DNA of 64,000 nucleotides from Pseudoscleropodium purum. Its lineage: Eukaryota; Streptophyta; Bryopsida; Hypnales; Brachytheciaceae. The DNA lies in assembly GCA_963969395.1 (NCBI GenBank), contig OZ017795.1:30237063-30301062 (forward strand). Direction: 5' to 3'. Below are positions 1 through 13,600 of this stretch, piece by piece. The position numbers and the translations under genes were made by a program. Under the pieces are notes generated by a model that was given only the letters and a program-made list of their open reading frames with translations, searched no databases and was not told the origin of the DNA. Within the stretch, counting starts at the first letter, position 1. The number at the start of each line of letters is the position of its first letter.

Positions 1-359
1 GATCCTGTTTTCGTAACGAATGCTGCATGTACAAAAAGTCTTCCAAATGAGACCAGACCAGATGCGTCATCGCTCCAATCCGTGCGTCAAGGTTGCCGTG
101 AATGTTCAATCTAGATGTCTTAAACTTTCTGGTCATGATTTTCCTAGGTACTGGAAGAATTAGGACAAAAATTCCTCATTCTATCAGAACAGACTTTCCA
201 CTCAGTTCCTTCTTCAGCTTAGGTAGTGCTTATTCTGTTGGAGTGTGCACTTGATTGATTGGTGGACTACTAGTTGGAGTAAGAATAGACTTTAGTCCTT
301 TCGATTGTGGCTGAATCAAAATACTAGAAGTTTGCCGAACTGGAGTTTGTCGAACCAGA

Positions 360-1835
360 GTATCCTAAAATATACTTCTGGGGGACTTCCGGAAACCCTT
401 CTAAATCTATGGCCCTTTTGGATCCAGGTACTCCAATAACTTGCGCATGTCCTTCAAGACAGCCCCCATCCAAACTTCGAAATCGACTAGGATCTTAATC
501 ATCCTTGATCTGGTCATATGACCTTCCTTCTCCAACTAGGCGATGTAGAGGTCAACTCTAATCACCATATATTCCAGAATTATTACGAATTCCTTCAAGT
601 CGTAGACAAGTCAAAGAGCATCCGTCTCCTTTTGTTTTGCTACATTCAACTCCCTTTCCGTCCACTGCAATTGGAATTTGAGGTTATCCCTTTCTTCTTT
701 CAACTTTCAGATCTGTTCCTCCTTCTGTCGGAACTCCTCGAGATCCCGATGTTTCTGGATCTCTTCCAAAATCTTGTCCGGCTTCACCTTGAGTTCGCCC
801 AAGAGGAAGAGTATCCGAGTATGTGATCCTCCAAGTTGCCATACATTTGTTTGGCCTACTACATCCACTAGATATCGGCTTCAAAAAGATCCAAGTCTTC
901 ATGATGTTCCGGATTCAGACTCGACTCTCTTCTATCTAGCATTGGCGCCTTCCTTCGTGTAGTCGGATCCGTGGACTTCTTTCATTTCTGGTCAACAGCT
1001 TCTTCTTCTTCTTCCGGTTGTCCTTCTTCTTCAGATTCTTTTTCTTCCCTCTCTAGTTCATCCGTCACGTTGTACTTCATGATCTCAACTCTGGTATTAT
1101 ACTAAATCATTTCTTAAGTACTCAAGACTTCTATGGGATGGTAGAGGTGAAACAGATACGGGGTGATAGGGTTGTGTTTTGCCCTAGTCACATGATTAGC
1201 TAGTTTTCCCACTATGCCCTGAATCACTTTCCCCCAATGCACAATCCAATCCTCTAAGGCCTCGAAGATGGTGTTAGCTACCATGACCATAACCTAGGTA
1301 GGCTTTTCTAGATACAAGATCAGAATGAGGAATTCCAATACCCATCTATGCCTCTCGTTCTTGCAATCACTAATGATAAAACCTTCCTTCGCATGAGCTA
1401 GACTCTAGAATTTTTCGGTTACATATTTATTTGCCCTTCTAGCTAATCCAAATCTACTCTTTTTGAACGAATACACATCCATCCACATGTCTTTCGTCCA
1501 AGCTACGGGTCGACCCTTCATCATCAACTCGTACTGGTTGAGAACTTTGTAAATGAGTTCCTAAATCATTTCCTCGTTCTTTATACTCCATAGCCTATTT
1601 AACAATCCGACACACCCAATACACATGAGGTCCTCTTCTAACTATACTCGGTGAGCTTGATCAAAAAGAATGACCAAATAAACCATCCGAACTGCCACTA
1701 TGGACTTTCATGCAGGTAGATTGCTAGCTGTTGCCATGAATCACCAACACCCAACAATCTAATCCGATGCAAATGGCACCAACCTTTCCATCATCTCCTT
1801 ATCATAGTTGCTAACTCACCACTTTTTCTCTCAAC
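360..1835 (-). pseudogene. decayed repeat-derived coding sequence, family unassigned
   Basis: Read on the minus strand, about 480 codons can be followed almost in a single frame despite roughly 18 stops. Near 1,560-1,400 it reads ELIYKVLNQYELMMKGRP, then WTKDMWMDVYSFKKSRF and LARRANKYVTEKF. Around 1,080-980 there is a Met followed by an acidic tract (LEREEKESEEEGQPEEEE). A one-base frameshift near 805-840 leads to a coiled-coil-like part (KILEEIQKHRDLEEFRQ) and the end DFEVWMGAVLKDMRKLLEY. The layout resembles gag-like or other multi-copy proteins of plant mobile elements. I recognise the style but cannot name the family. It is clearly non-functional. Confidence 0.6.
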
Positions 1836-2807
1836 TATACGTCCATGAGTTTCAACAACTAGAAAGGGAGAAAAGCGAAGTGACGGTGGGTTTAAGTACT
1901 CAGCATGCGGTCGACAGTTCTCGGTGGAGAACGAGAAGAAGACCATTCCTAGAACAATACTGTAGTTCCCTAGACTAGAAGCCTAGAACTTAGGTTCTTG
2001 GAATCCAAAACTTTTCCGGATTCTGGATCCATGTCAGATCCGTTTCCATAACACTAGTAACAATTCTAGCAATCCAGAAATTAACTATTTCCATAATAGT
2101 CTTAAGGTAGCCAAAATCCCTATGGGTTACCAAAAAATTAAAATTTTTTTTTAACTCTATCTAACCTATTCTAGATTAATCCTATCTAGTTTGAGTTTTT
2201 GTGCTTCCACACCCCTCACCAAACCTTGGTAATGCCGCTTTGAAAGGCTTCTAGTGTGTATTTTTTATTGATATTGTGCACCTCCTTGTGTTTCTACCTC
2301 CTTGTATTATGGTCCATTGTTGTACTAACTTCTATATTCTAACATATTTACATGATTGTAAATAAGTGTGAGTTGGTATGTGACTAGCACTAGAAACTTA
2401 GGTTTGGGTTTATTAGTATAGCAAAGCTCTGTCCCTATCTTTCCATATTTTTTTAGAAATTAAGAACTTTTATACACTCATGGAGAAGCTTTGACTCTAT
2501 AGGGTCTTATAAAAGTCTCCTATATTCTACCATTATGTTACCAATCTACCAAGAATAATTTCCAAAATGTTGTTTGGGATTACCAAGTTTGGCTTCCAAA
2601 AAGAAATTTGTAGTTGTCATTAGCGTAGCAAGGCAAGATCCTTGGGTTAGGGACAACCTTTTCAAGTCTTAGTTGGGCCACAGATAAGTTCTTAGTATCA
2701 AAAAGGATCTAAAATACCTTGGTAGTACTATAACCTAACTTTTCTAGTCCTCAACCAACACTATTGGCTTCTAGTACTCATCAACATTCAATCAGTTTAA
2801 CCAATAA

Positions 2808-2905
2808 CCACTAGCACTCACTAGACCATCCTAATATCAAACTAGCATTCACCGGACCACCCAAATTTCAAACTAGCACTCATTAGCCTCCTAGTACCTA
2901 CTAAG
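2808..2905. repeat. short degenerate tandem repeat (~31 bp, 3 units)
   Basis: Three imperfect units begin with CTAGCACTCACTAGACC-like sequence at about 2,811, 2,842 and 2,872. They are followed by looser copies with ACTAGACCCCTAG. This is old minisatellite-like sequence with no coding potential. Confidence 0.4.
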
Positions 2906-5900
2906 AATTCACTAGACCCCTAGACTCAACATGTCAAGTATCAAGTATAGATATCGACGTATCAAGCAAGAATACAAGTATCAGAGTCTGGGCATGGATA
3001 TTGGTGTATTAAGGTAAGTATCAATATATGGGTATTGACATCTAGAAGTGGATATCAATATATGGGTCCAAGTATTTGTATATAGGCAATACATATGGGA
3101 TAGTATACACGGAAGTGCATTGTTCTAGTACTTTAGATTAGTGCTGCTAGTCAATGCCTTTTGGCTAGTGCGATAGGTTGAATTTTGGAGCTTGGGTCAA
3201 TTGACACTATTAATCATGAATATTTTTGGAATAAAGTAGATTCGGAATAGGGAATAGATAGGATAGAATTAGGGGAATAGTATATAGTAGAAGAGAATAG
3301 AAAGGAAACAAAGGTATGTTAAGTCAATAGAATAGAAGTATAAGAAGCATAAATCTCCAAAAGACTTTCAAACCTTGCTCAATCATTCTAACATTAACAA
3401 AACTCACAACTCCAAGTAAAATGGTATGATAGAATAGATGGAAGGGAGTCTTTGAAAAAAAGTTTAGCAATCAAGTAGTATTAGACAAGAATCTAGATAG
3501 AGCAATTAAACCTTAAGAAGAAGGATTAGGCAATAATTGATTTAGACAAGATGAAAGTGATTCAAAGTCAATTATTATCTAGGAAATCGTAATAATAATT
3601 ATTTTATCAAAGTCAACTACTAAAATAGAATAATAGAAGGGAAATATTGTTTGAAGAAAAGATGGAGTAGAAAAAAAAGAGAAAGAAAAGAAGAAGTTCA
3701 AAACTTCCACAACTTATATTAAAACCATATTTTCAAGTAGTGAACAAATTTACAAGAAAAATTTAAATATGGTGAATGATAGGAATTTTAAAGGTACATT
3801 TGACCACCGTATAAGTGAGGCCCAATCCAAGTTAAATTACTAATTACTCCAATTTCTATTCCATTTCTTTGATTAAGTCAATTTTATACCTAGACAAATT
3901 TCAAGTACAAGTCAAAGTGCCAACATGAAGTTTTTTCCAAAGTTTAGATAAAAGTTCTTGTAGAATGTATTTAGAGGTTTCTGAAAATGTATGACATTTA
4001 GAAATAGGAGTCAAATTGAGAGAGATATCATTGGATGAAATCAAGAAGTCATAATGGATGAAAATTAGTCAATTTCAACCAAAAGGAACAAAAATGGAAA
4101 CAGAGATTGGGTAAAAAATGTAAAAGTTAGAGATAAAAATTAAAGTTTATTTTTAATTTTAGGTTAGTAGAAAATAATGGATGAAGTTTTGAAGTACTTA
4201 TAATTAGCAATCAAACTTCATCCATTCATAACTTCCATTAGGAAGGTTCAAATCTAAAGTTCTTTAGCAATATAGATAGTTAATCCTAGATTCTACAAGG
4301 AACCAAATTCCAAAGTTAAAATTTTATTTAAAAAAAGACCCAAACCATAGGAATGAAGTTGAAAGTAGAATAGGACTTTTTAAAAACAACTAAGTAAAAA
4401 AATTTAAAGTTAGCATTAAATAGAAAGAATTTAGAGGAGTCCAAGACTATGTCCATCCCTAAAAAATAATTAAAATTCCAATAGTTATAAAAAGATGAAG
4501 TTCAAATCAAAAAACAAATGAATTTAGTTGGAAATTGTCTATCCAAGTCCAAACTCTGAATTTGAGTAGAAATTAGTTATCTAAATCTAAGGTCCAAAAT
4601 TCAAAATCAATTGAAATAAGAAAAAAGTCTAAAGTAGTGGATGGAGTTTAAATAGCCTCTTAAAGATTCAAACTTCTTCCAGTCAATCATAATTTTGTAT
4701 AGGAATATTCAAATCTTGCAAACCTTATGTTTTAAAAATGGGGTGGTCTAAACTACATCTTCAAAGAATTAAATTGAGATTGTACATGCTCTTATTAGAA
4801 AAATATAGTAGCTTAGAGACTTCAGATTGTCAAGGATTAATTCTTGCACTTAGGATAGTTTTGGTGATTTCTTGTGAATTTGTAGAACTTTAAAAACTTA
4901 GAAAAGATCCATTTTTTAGAAGGTACAATGGAACGACATTAAGCACCCAAAAGCTCAAATACAAGAACTTGATTGTGCTAATATATTTATTAAGGATGAA
5001 TAAAAAAATGTCCACACCATCTTCCATCAATTTGTCTTCTAAATTGTTGGTGGTGTTGATCTTTTGGTCTTCACTATCGCCATTTCTACACTCAAAGACT
5101 CCTTCAACACTCCCTCAATACCTCTACATCACCATCTTTGCTAGAGCCCAATTTAGTAGATATCGCATACACCCGATACATAGAATCTTCAGTCTCCACC
5201 ATCCAAGGCTACCAAATGCAACACTTGTTTTTAGTATACGTAGATGGTATCATGGATAGATGCATGGTTTGGTGTTTTAGTAATCATGTCACAATGTTGA
5301 TTTAAGGGATGGGTATGTATTTCAAAATGAATATTACACAAAATCTTAGAGCTCTTTATGCAATTTTTGGATTAAAAATATATGAACTTAATTAATAAGA
5401 CATCTATGTATTTTTTTTACCAACAAATGTCTATAAACATTGATTTATAGACCTTTGAAGATAAATATATGGATTGTCACAATTAGAGTTAATTTTTAAG
5501 CATATAGACTTTTAAAAAATAAAAAACACACATCGAAATGGATTATAGTGACTAATGTAATAGTAAATAAAAATATTCTTTATCTAGAAAAGAATTCTTC
5601 AGTGCCAACATCATTGCATTTCACATAGTTGTAAATTTTATACAATGAAAATTAGGCCCAATCTTTGGAGGGCATTTTCTTATGAATTTTTTTATTTTTA
5701 TTTTTATTTCCTTTGTATAGTATATTTAAAGATCTAAATGGATATATTTCTATAAGTAAAAAATTACTTTTGGAGGCTCAACCACTATGATTCTTAAGAA
5801 AACTTTCTTTACGTGGTTGATTTAGTATTCTAAAAGCTCTCTAACTAGTGAAAATATTGAGACACTAAACCATGCATCCACCCCCATATTTAATCCATTC

Positions 5901-6564
5901 AATTGTATTTGGTTTGCCTTTAACCCCTCCTTCAACACTAAGACAATGTTCTCATCTATCACAAGGCTATTGTAATTTGCCAAATATGTAGAGGCCTCTC
6001 TAGGACCTAAGGTATTTTAGAAATGCATTTCTTCACTATGACATGACAAAAAACCTAAATGTCAAGGTAGCATTGGTTATCAACAAAACAATCATGTAAG
6101 GCTAGTGTCTTAGTATTTCCTCCTACATTGTGGTCTGTCTACTTGAATCACAACTTCCACATACAAAAGAAAAATGACAATTTGCTAGCAAGCACAACTC
6201 TCTTCCTAAAACCTAGAGAAACCAAGAGGAAAATGTCAATGTAATCAACATATATTACCAAATACAATTTGTTCCCTAGTACTCTTCAATCTCAATGTGC
6301 TTTCCTACTAATCTTTAGTTTGTGTAAGCAAGTCTTTGCATTATTGGCACAAATGCATTGTGCACTAGTCCAATTTCGTCTCTTAGAATGTTGCACATCT
6401 TTTTTTCTTAAACTTTGTTGATCTATAGCTTACTACAAATGAATTTTTTTTTTCTTTTTTAAATTTTCACACAACAAGCAATCAAGAAGTAGCTTTAAGG
6501 CACAACAATTATTATAACTTTTAACTACATGAATAAATGACTTATTGCATGATATTAAGCAACT

Positions 6565-6905
6565 CAAAAAATGACTTTCTTAAGAAATAAAAATTTGAAC
6601 TTGGTTTTTTATATTTGTATATACATCAAAAGCTTTAAATCATTCAAATTTGATTCAAAAGATGAAAGTTATGAGGAGTTTTAGGTTGTGGGTAGTTATA
6701 GAATCTCTATTCTAAAATAAACTTTAAATTTTTTTATTTAATTTAATTTTAAATATTTTTGAAAAAATAAAATCATTGAATGTAGATTGTTTATTATAAC
6801 ATTATCCACAATGGAATTGGAATTTTTCAATTCTAGAATTAAATCATCAACAATTTAGTATTTGGAATCATATTCTACTTCTTTCTATATATTATTTTTT
6901 TCAAG
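6565..6905 (+). repeat. dispersed repeat R1, copy 1
   Basis: This stretch is homologous to the reverse complement of about 20,350-20,660. Shared landmarks include GTGGGTAGTTAT followed by an ATTCTCTA-type block and AAATAAACTTT, then GATTGTTTATTA and AATTTAGTATTT. The copy lacks the outer ends seen in the 20-kb copy. No coding potential is visible. Confidence 0.5.
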
Positions 6906-7004
6906 AATGAATATGAGATATTTCTTGTTGAAATCTTTTAGAGGTATTCTCAATTTATTTTTTCAATATATCATTGAGAATGACAAGTTGTATCATCTAC
7001 ACAT

Positions 7005-7300
7005 TTTAAAAGTTTGAAAGATGAAACCTAACCATTTAAGAAGACTTAGAAATATATTTTTTGAAATCCAAGTGTCATGATCTTGCAATTGGTAAGGTTT
7101 CTTATTATAAAATTCCAGGAGGGTGTATTTTAACAAGTAATTACAGAATCCTATCATTAAATTTGTTCATGAATAAGTATAGAAGAAGATTTTAGCCTTG
7201 CTTTGGGTTTGAATGCTTCGAAGTAATTTTAAGCCTAAAAACATTGAATTACTTTAGATGTTAAAATATGTATTTTCTGTAAAATTTTGTAAAATTTTGT
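7005..7300 (+). repeat. dispersed repeat R3, copy 1
   Basis: A diverged direct copy of about 8,400-8,700. Shared blocks include a GAAAGA(T/C)(G/A)AAAC stretch, CTTGCAATT(G/A)GTA(A/G)GG and an AGA(A/T)GAAGATT(T/C)TA(G/A)CCTT block. Old AT-rich repeat without visible ends. Confidence 0.4.
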
Positions 7301-8399
7301 TTCATTGCATAAGATATCTATAAATAATTTTCCAATTTTTTCAATGATCTAATTAAAAATACATATTTACAAGAATAAATTGAAGGATTTAACTCTAAAT
7401 ACAAATTGAAAGCATGTTCTTTTTTAAAATGATATTTTGTCTTTGAAGTGAAAAGGACTTAAGCTACCAACCTAAGACTCTAAAGCTTAGTCCCTATAAA
7501 GATTTTGGCATTTGGTCTTAGAATTGTTGCTTGGGATCCCAAGATCTTTTTTCCATTAGAGCATAACTTATTGTGATTATATATTATATTCTTTGGTAAA
7601 AAATTGATTAGGAACTCCCATTTACTTTTTCTTCACACCTAGATTTTATTGTTTTATTGCTAAGATCATATTAAATATTTAATATGGTATTTCCAAGACT
7701 TACACTTGATTTTAGCGATCTTCATCATCCTTCAAAGGACTAAAGAAACCACTTTGGGTTTCTTGAGAACTTGGGCAAGGTGTGACTAGTGTATTGACTT
7801 CATAATTTGTAATTTTTGCATGAAATTTTTAGAATGGATGCTAATCATCATGTTCTACTACTCTACATATTCATGAAGATTAGTTTCATATCAATGCCAA
7901 AAATATTGTAGAAATTAAAAGGCCTTTTATGATTTGTATGTCAAACTAGGCAACAAAAAGTATATTCTAATTATTAACTATTATTTTTGGATTATAAATC
8001 CTAATATCTACTCAAAAACATTTCATCCATTAAATTCCAAATAATGAAGTAAAAATTATGAAGAATTTTATTTTGTAGGCAATGAAGTTAGGAAAAACAC
8101 ATAAAATTATCTTTTACATTCAATTTTGAAATTTTGAAAATATATTCAATAAAATATATATATATATTGATTTTTTAAAAGAACATTCTCACTATTGGAA
8201 TTAACAATTCTCAATTTCAAGTAAAAAAAAAATTTGTGGCTTATTTTTTCTTTCATCCAATATTTCCTTCTATTTAATAATCTTTTAAAGATGAAAATTA
8301 AAGTTTGATGGGTTAGTTTGATGGGTTAGTTGTACATATTCTCTTTCCATTTTCCAACAAATTGACAAATATGCATGTGTTAAAGGATAAAAGAGATTT

Positions 8400-8700
8400 T
8401 TTTGCTTAAAATGTTGAAAGACAAAACTTCACCTTCTCGAAAGACTAGAAAATTATATATTCAAAATTTAAGACACATTGAACTTGCAATTAGTAGGGAT
8501 AATTACTCTAAAATTTTGTGACAATTTACTTCAACAATTTAAATATAAAATCCTGTAGTTGAACTTAATAGAAAAAATATAGATGAAGATTCTAACCTTC
8601 CTTTGGAAAAAAAGTATTTAAAAGCAATTTTGGGCCTCTCAACATAAAAGAACTTTAGGGATTAAAAATACACCAATAATTAAAATCCATTTTGAATACA
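8400..8700 (+). repeat. dispersed repeat R3, copy 2
   Basis: Direct partner of 7,005-7,300, about 1.4 kb away in the same orientation. It ends roughly 265 bp before the first visible dynein exon. Confidence 0.4.
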
Positions 8701-8964
8701 TAAAAAAAATAAACTTTCTATCCAAAAACATTGTTTGAAGTTGACCATCAAGCCATAAAATTGTTATTTAGGCTTTTAGGAGTTAAATAGAGTCAATACT
8801 TCTAAATAAAAAAAAATATATATAAGTAGATTTAAAAATACACTTTATATAAATGACTTTATAATTAATAGTCCATCTCTCTCTATATATATTTATAATA
8901 TTGAAAATTAAATTTTTTGCATATTAAATATAATTTAATTTGAAATATTTAAATAATAGAATAG

Positions 8965-9219
8965 GAATCTATTGAAGTGAAATTAGAAAAGAAACAAAGA
9001 ACTCGTTTTGGTGCTCCCATTGGAAAAAAAATATGTTGTTTTGTTGATGATGTAAATATGCCATTAAGAGAAAAATATTTTGCACAACCTCCTATTGAGT
9101 TGCTTAGGCAATTTTTGGATTTTAGAGGCTTTTATGATCGTCAACTTTTATATTGGAAAGATATAGATGATATGACTATTATTGCTGCATGTGCTCCACC
9201 TGGAGGAGGGCGTAATGAG
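8965..9219 (+). CDS. dynein exon: AAA3 Walker B
   Basis: The 85 codons run from an AG acceptor at 8963-8964 to GAG|gt at 9220. They contain FGAPIGKK, the AAA3 Walker [11 protein letters not shown], the [12 protein letters not shown] segment and the sensor-type motif [11 protein letters not shown], all standard in dynein AAA3. The preceding exon with the AAA3 P-loop was not found in 1-8964, so the intron before this exon is probably longer than 8.9 kb, or a small exon was missed. Confidence 0.92.
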
Positions 9220-10563
9220 GTGCATAATTAGTTTAAATATAATAATAATTAGTTAATTACAATAGAAGAAAATGCATTGATATAGTATATTTCATAAGTA
9301 CTAGAAATAGAAGTACAAATATTATATATAAATCTTATACTATTCATTTTTTATTGCATTAGTTATAGAATTTAAGTTTTTATTCATTATTATAAGAAAT
9401 TATAAGAATATCTAAAAATCATGAAATGTAAAAAAATTAACCTCCACATGTCTAAAGGATATGGTGAAAAACTTAAATTTGTCTTGAAATATTTTCTTCT
9501 TCAACCTTTTAGACAATTGCATCTAAGGTTTAATGTTAAATATGAAGATTAAAAATTATCTTTTTTTATCAAAATATTCAAAAAATATGTAAATCTATCA
9601 TATTGAATCAATTTTGAATCAATTGCAATAAAAGTACAATTTTAATTTTAGGATCTCAATTTTTTAGTGAACAATTAAAATTTTATTTTCAATTGAATTT
9701 TTTTTAAATATGTGATTTAACTCCCAAAGACACACAAGTTTGGAACAAAATACAAATGTGTTCTAAAATATATAAATTCTACAACTTCCTTAAAGTTGAC
9801 AATACAGAACATCTTTATGGACAAGATTCTAAAATTATTTATAGGTTTTTAAAAATGGATTTCTGAAGATTTAACTTCAATATTCACTTAAAATTTTAAT
9901 TTTTTACCTCAACATTTGAGCATTTCTATGATTCACTAAAATATCAATTTTAATTGATTTGTAAAATAAACCATAAAATTTAATGTTGTAGCATCAATCC
10001 TTTTTTTTAAATTGTAAGCTTTCCAAATCTAGGAAAATATTAATGCTTTGTTACATTTTATTTATAATATTTTTATAAACTTATTAATTATAATTTGAAA
10101 CAAAAAGAATTCAAAATTTTGATTTTGTATGCATCAAAAACTAAAATGGTTCAAAATCCTTTTCTTCTCCTCTAAAATTGACTCAAATTAGGCAATAACC
10201 ATAAGATAGTTGATTAGATAACTAAGGGTTCATGTAAAAGTGTATATCCAGTAGAATGTACTTAAAAATAATAATAAATCAAGATTAAAATATAGAACTA
10301 ATAAGACCTTTTTTAAAGCTCATTGGCAATTAATTTTACAAAATTAAACTTTGAATGTTATTGCATGCAAAATTATTTTTTTAATTAATATATTTTTCAT
10401 GTATAGATTTTGGAATATTTTTGGTTTTGAAATTAGTGTATTTGAATGGTATTTTAGACAAAATAATCAATTTTGGGGGCTATCTATTAAATTTATTTAT
10501 ATGATTTATAAATATTAGTATTTCATTTTTCTTTCTAATAGTTTTAAATTTGTGTATGTACAT

Positions 10564-10602
<39 letters not shown>

Positions 10603-13600
10603 TATATGAAGGTGTGCATGCACGTATATATGTCACCTTTGAACCTTGTATTTTAGTATTGTAAGAAAATATTTATTTATTTAAAGAATAATATTCAAAT
10701 TAAATAGCAAAGCAAGATCCCCTACTAACTAGTACGCTTTTTAGATAAAATCTAGAGCCTTACCTCCATCCACACAGACATATATATTTATTACCTTTGA
10801 ATCTTATGTTTCAATGTTGTCACAATTATCAATTTACAACTAAGGTTGCATTTCCAAGATTTACTATTTTAGCATTATAAAATATTTGAGTTTATTTAAG
10901 CGTACTAGCCTATAATTTTTTAGGTGACACCAAGATTTTTTCGACACTTTTCAATGATTTGTGTACAACCTCCAACTGAAGGAAGTTTGCGGATGATATT
11001 TAGTGGCATTCTTGGAGGATTTCTTTCAACATTTCCTCAAGAATGTAAATCAATGGTTAAGCCAATAGTTGATTGCAGTATTGAAACATACACTCGAATA
11101 AGTCAAGAATTACTTCCAACACCAACAAAATCTCATTACACATTTAATTTAAGAGATGTTTCCAAAGTATTTCAGGTATAAACTATCTAAACTTTGTTGT
11201 AAAGTTTTGCACTAGCACTTGAAAAATAAATTTTGTATTATTAAAAATAACATAATTAAATTAAGATACTCAAATTTACAAAATCTCTCTCTATTTATGT
11301 ATGTATATGCATATTTTTTGAGGATAAAAAAGTACATCAATTATTATTTTAAATTTTATTCTTATAATTGATTTAGATCTAAATTTAAATACTTTAAGGT
11401 AAAAGTATTATTCAATTTCCATTTTAAAAATTACTATTCAACATTTAAACTTCATTCACTTGTAGTTTCTATTGCAATTTCATTTAGATTTATGAAGAAG
11501 AATTAATGTTGTTGAATTTAAAAAATAAAATTTATCCTATATATGTTCAATCTTAGACTATACATTCCTATAATATATCTATGACATAGTTTATTATTAA
11601 TACAAAACATAAATCATATATAAAATATAACTACATTGTATTCTATCTCAATAAAGATTACAAAACATTGCACAAAAAGAAAATTGTAGGTTTTGATTAA
11701 TAATTTATATTGAAAAATTTCAAAATTATCTACCAATTTTATAAATTATATAAAGTTTATTTTGGTGTATTTTATACAAAAATTAAAAAAAATTACCTAT
11801 ATATTAAAAAAAATTAAATTAAATTATTAGTTTAGTATAAATAAGATTGTGGTGTTTCATCATTTATTATAGTCTTCAATTTTCAAAACTTTATTTAGGT
11901 CTTTGAAATCTCAAAGTTATATTTTTTCATGCATGTAATATCTATAATTTAAAATTTTATTTTTATATTTTATGAATGATAGAATTTTGTGTAATGTTGT
12001 AAAGCAATTGCCAATGTCAATAATGACACTAGCATGTGAGCATGTGAGTGTGAACTTCAGCTTGAAAGCAATGAATGGAGATTGTGTGAGCCTAGAGCCT
12101 AGAAATTTAGAATATGATGTAATTTATAAATTATTTTGTTAAAGAATCAAAAGACTAATGTTTTTTTTTAGCAAATTTATCAAATTTAGAAAAATTTGAC
12201 CTATTATTGTAGGACTTATAACCATAGATTTCAGATTTAAACCTAATTAATTAGTGCTATTGAATGTTTTGAAATTTGTATCATGTTCTAAGAGGTTGTT
12301 CCAAAGTAGATTGATCAAGTGAGAATACAAATAATTTAGAATCAAATCTAAGGATGAGAAGAAGACAGATACAATGAAAATATCATAGGATGTGGAAAAT
12401 CGTGTACATAATAAAATATCTTTTTATTACAAAAAGAAATATACATTGGAACATAAATATAAGATTTTCCACTTGAGTTTGGGAATTTTGAAGATAATAT
12501 ATTGGTACTATGTATCAACTTTATATCATGCTAATATCTATCAATTGATTTATTCACTAGCATGTCTTGATGATTCCAATAGCAATAAGCACTTGCTTAA
12601 CTTCAACTAAGCTAAAGATAGGAATGTGGATGAACGTATCTCTTATAATCTAGTTTGCAAAAATAACGAAAGATGTAATAAAGGTGTTTGCAATTTATAT
12701 ACATGCCACTCTTTCCAATAGAAGTTCCATTCATACTTCTATAGTAGGGACAAGTACAAGATGGAAAATTGCAAAGTGTAATGTTGTAAATCTTTTGGTT
12801 AGGCTCAATCCCAAATGAAAGCATAATAATAGAACCAAGTCTAAGGTAAGAAAGGAAGTTCACCCCAATTATATTTGTGGTAACATTCCTTCTACTTTTA
12901 CACCGATTGTGGTGATTTTCAATGGAGGCCTTATTGCTCTACCAAATTTGTTTGTCATTCTGAATGAAGGACAATTTTTTGGCATACGCTAGTGAAGGAT
13001 GAATCCAAAGCATAGGCTCAAATATCCTAGATGAGGTGAATAGATATCAAGGTGACATTGGTACACTAGATTTCAAACAGAAGCTAACTTCTTCAAACTC
13101 TATGATTTCAACACGGATAAGGTTGGTATTTCAATCACAAGCAAAACCTTAGGGATCTCAAGTCAGATAAGAACATGAGAACGCTTAGATTTTATGATGC
13201 AGTGTGTACTTTAATTAATACAAAAACAAAAATCTTCAATTTGAACAATCATACTTTTATATTCACACTTTTATTTTTTGTAAATAGGGGCAACAATGAA
13301 TTTACTATGCCTAACAATCAATAGCTTGCATTTGGCATGTGTGTATATATGAATGGCATGACATTGTTTCCTGAACTTGTGTGAAATTCTTGATATATGC
13401 CATTTCAATGTATCACAATCCATTTCCACCACAAATTGAGTATGGGGCATGACCGTGTTAAATTCCTCAACAACAGTCTCAAGTTGCACTCTACTAATGG
13501 TTGATCTAGTTTGAACCTAAGGATGAAAAAAATTAACCTTGTCAGGATAATAAGAATAAACTTCATAACTAATTGAAAGATCCAATTTTCTTTTGCTAAA

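Larger units (their letters stand above)
1..8964. other. AT-rich region upstream of first visible dynein exon, probably intron
   Basis: The first recognisable exon (8,965) encodes the middle of dynein, so this stretch should be intron of the same gene unless small exons were missed. Positions 1-2,100 are less AT-rich and hold a coding relic on the minus strand. Positions 2,100-4,900 are low-complexity AT-rich sequence with a short degenerate tandem repeat near 2,810-2,900. Positions 4,900-6,450 look like heavily decayed coding sequence, with many short Leu/Val-rich fragments on the minus strand, but I could not assign a family. Positions 6,560-8,900 are ancient AT-rich repeats. Confidence 0.55.
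9220..10923. other. dynein intron (1,704 bp) with repeat R2 and a TA run
   Basis: The intron between the two AAA3 exons. From about 9,715 to 10,230 it carries a diverged copy of a repeat also found at 29,960-30,510. An alternating TA tract lies at about 10,570-10,607. No coding sequence seen. Confidence 0.6.

Noticed and set aside
4920..6450. Possible reverse-transcriptase relic on the minus strand (fragments such as YLVIYVDYIDIF)
   Set aside because: Only a short YVD-like match; no ordered set of motifs could be followed across frames.
1..8964. Missing dynein exons for AAA1-AAA3 P-loops
   Set aside because: I looked for GPTGTGKT-like and NFSAQT-like coding sequence on the plus strand and found none; they must lie upstream of the window or be too short for me to see.
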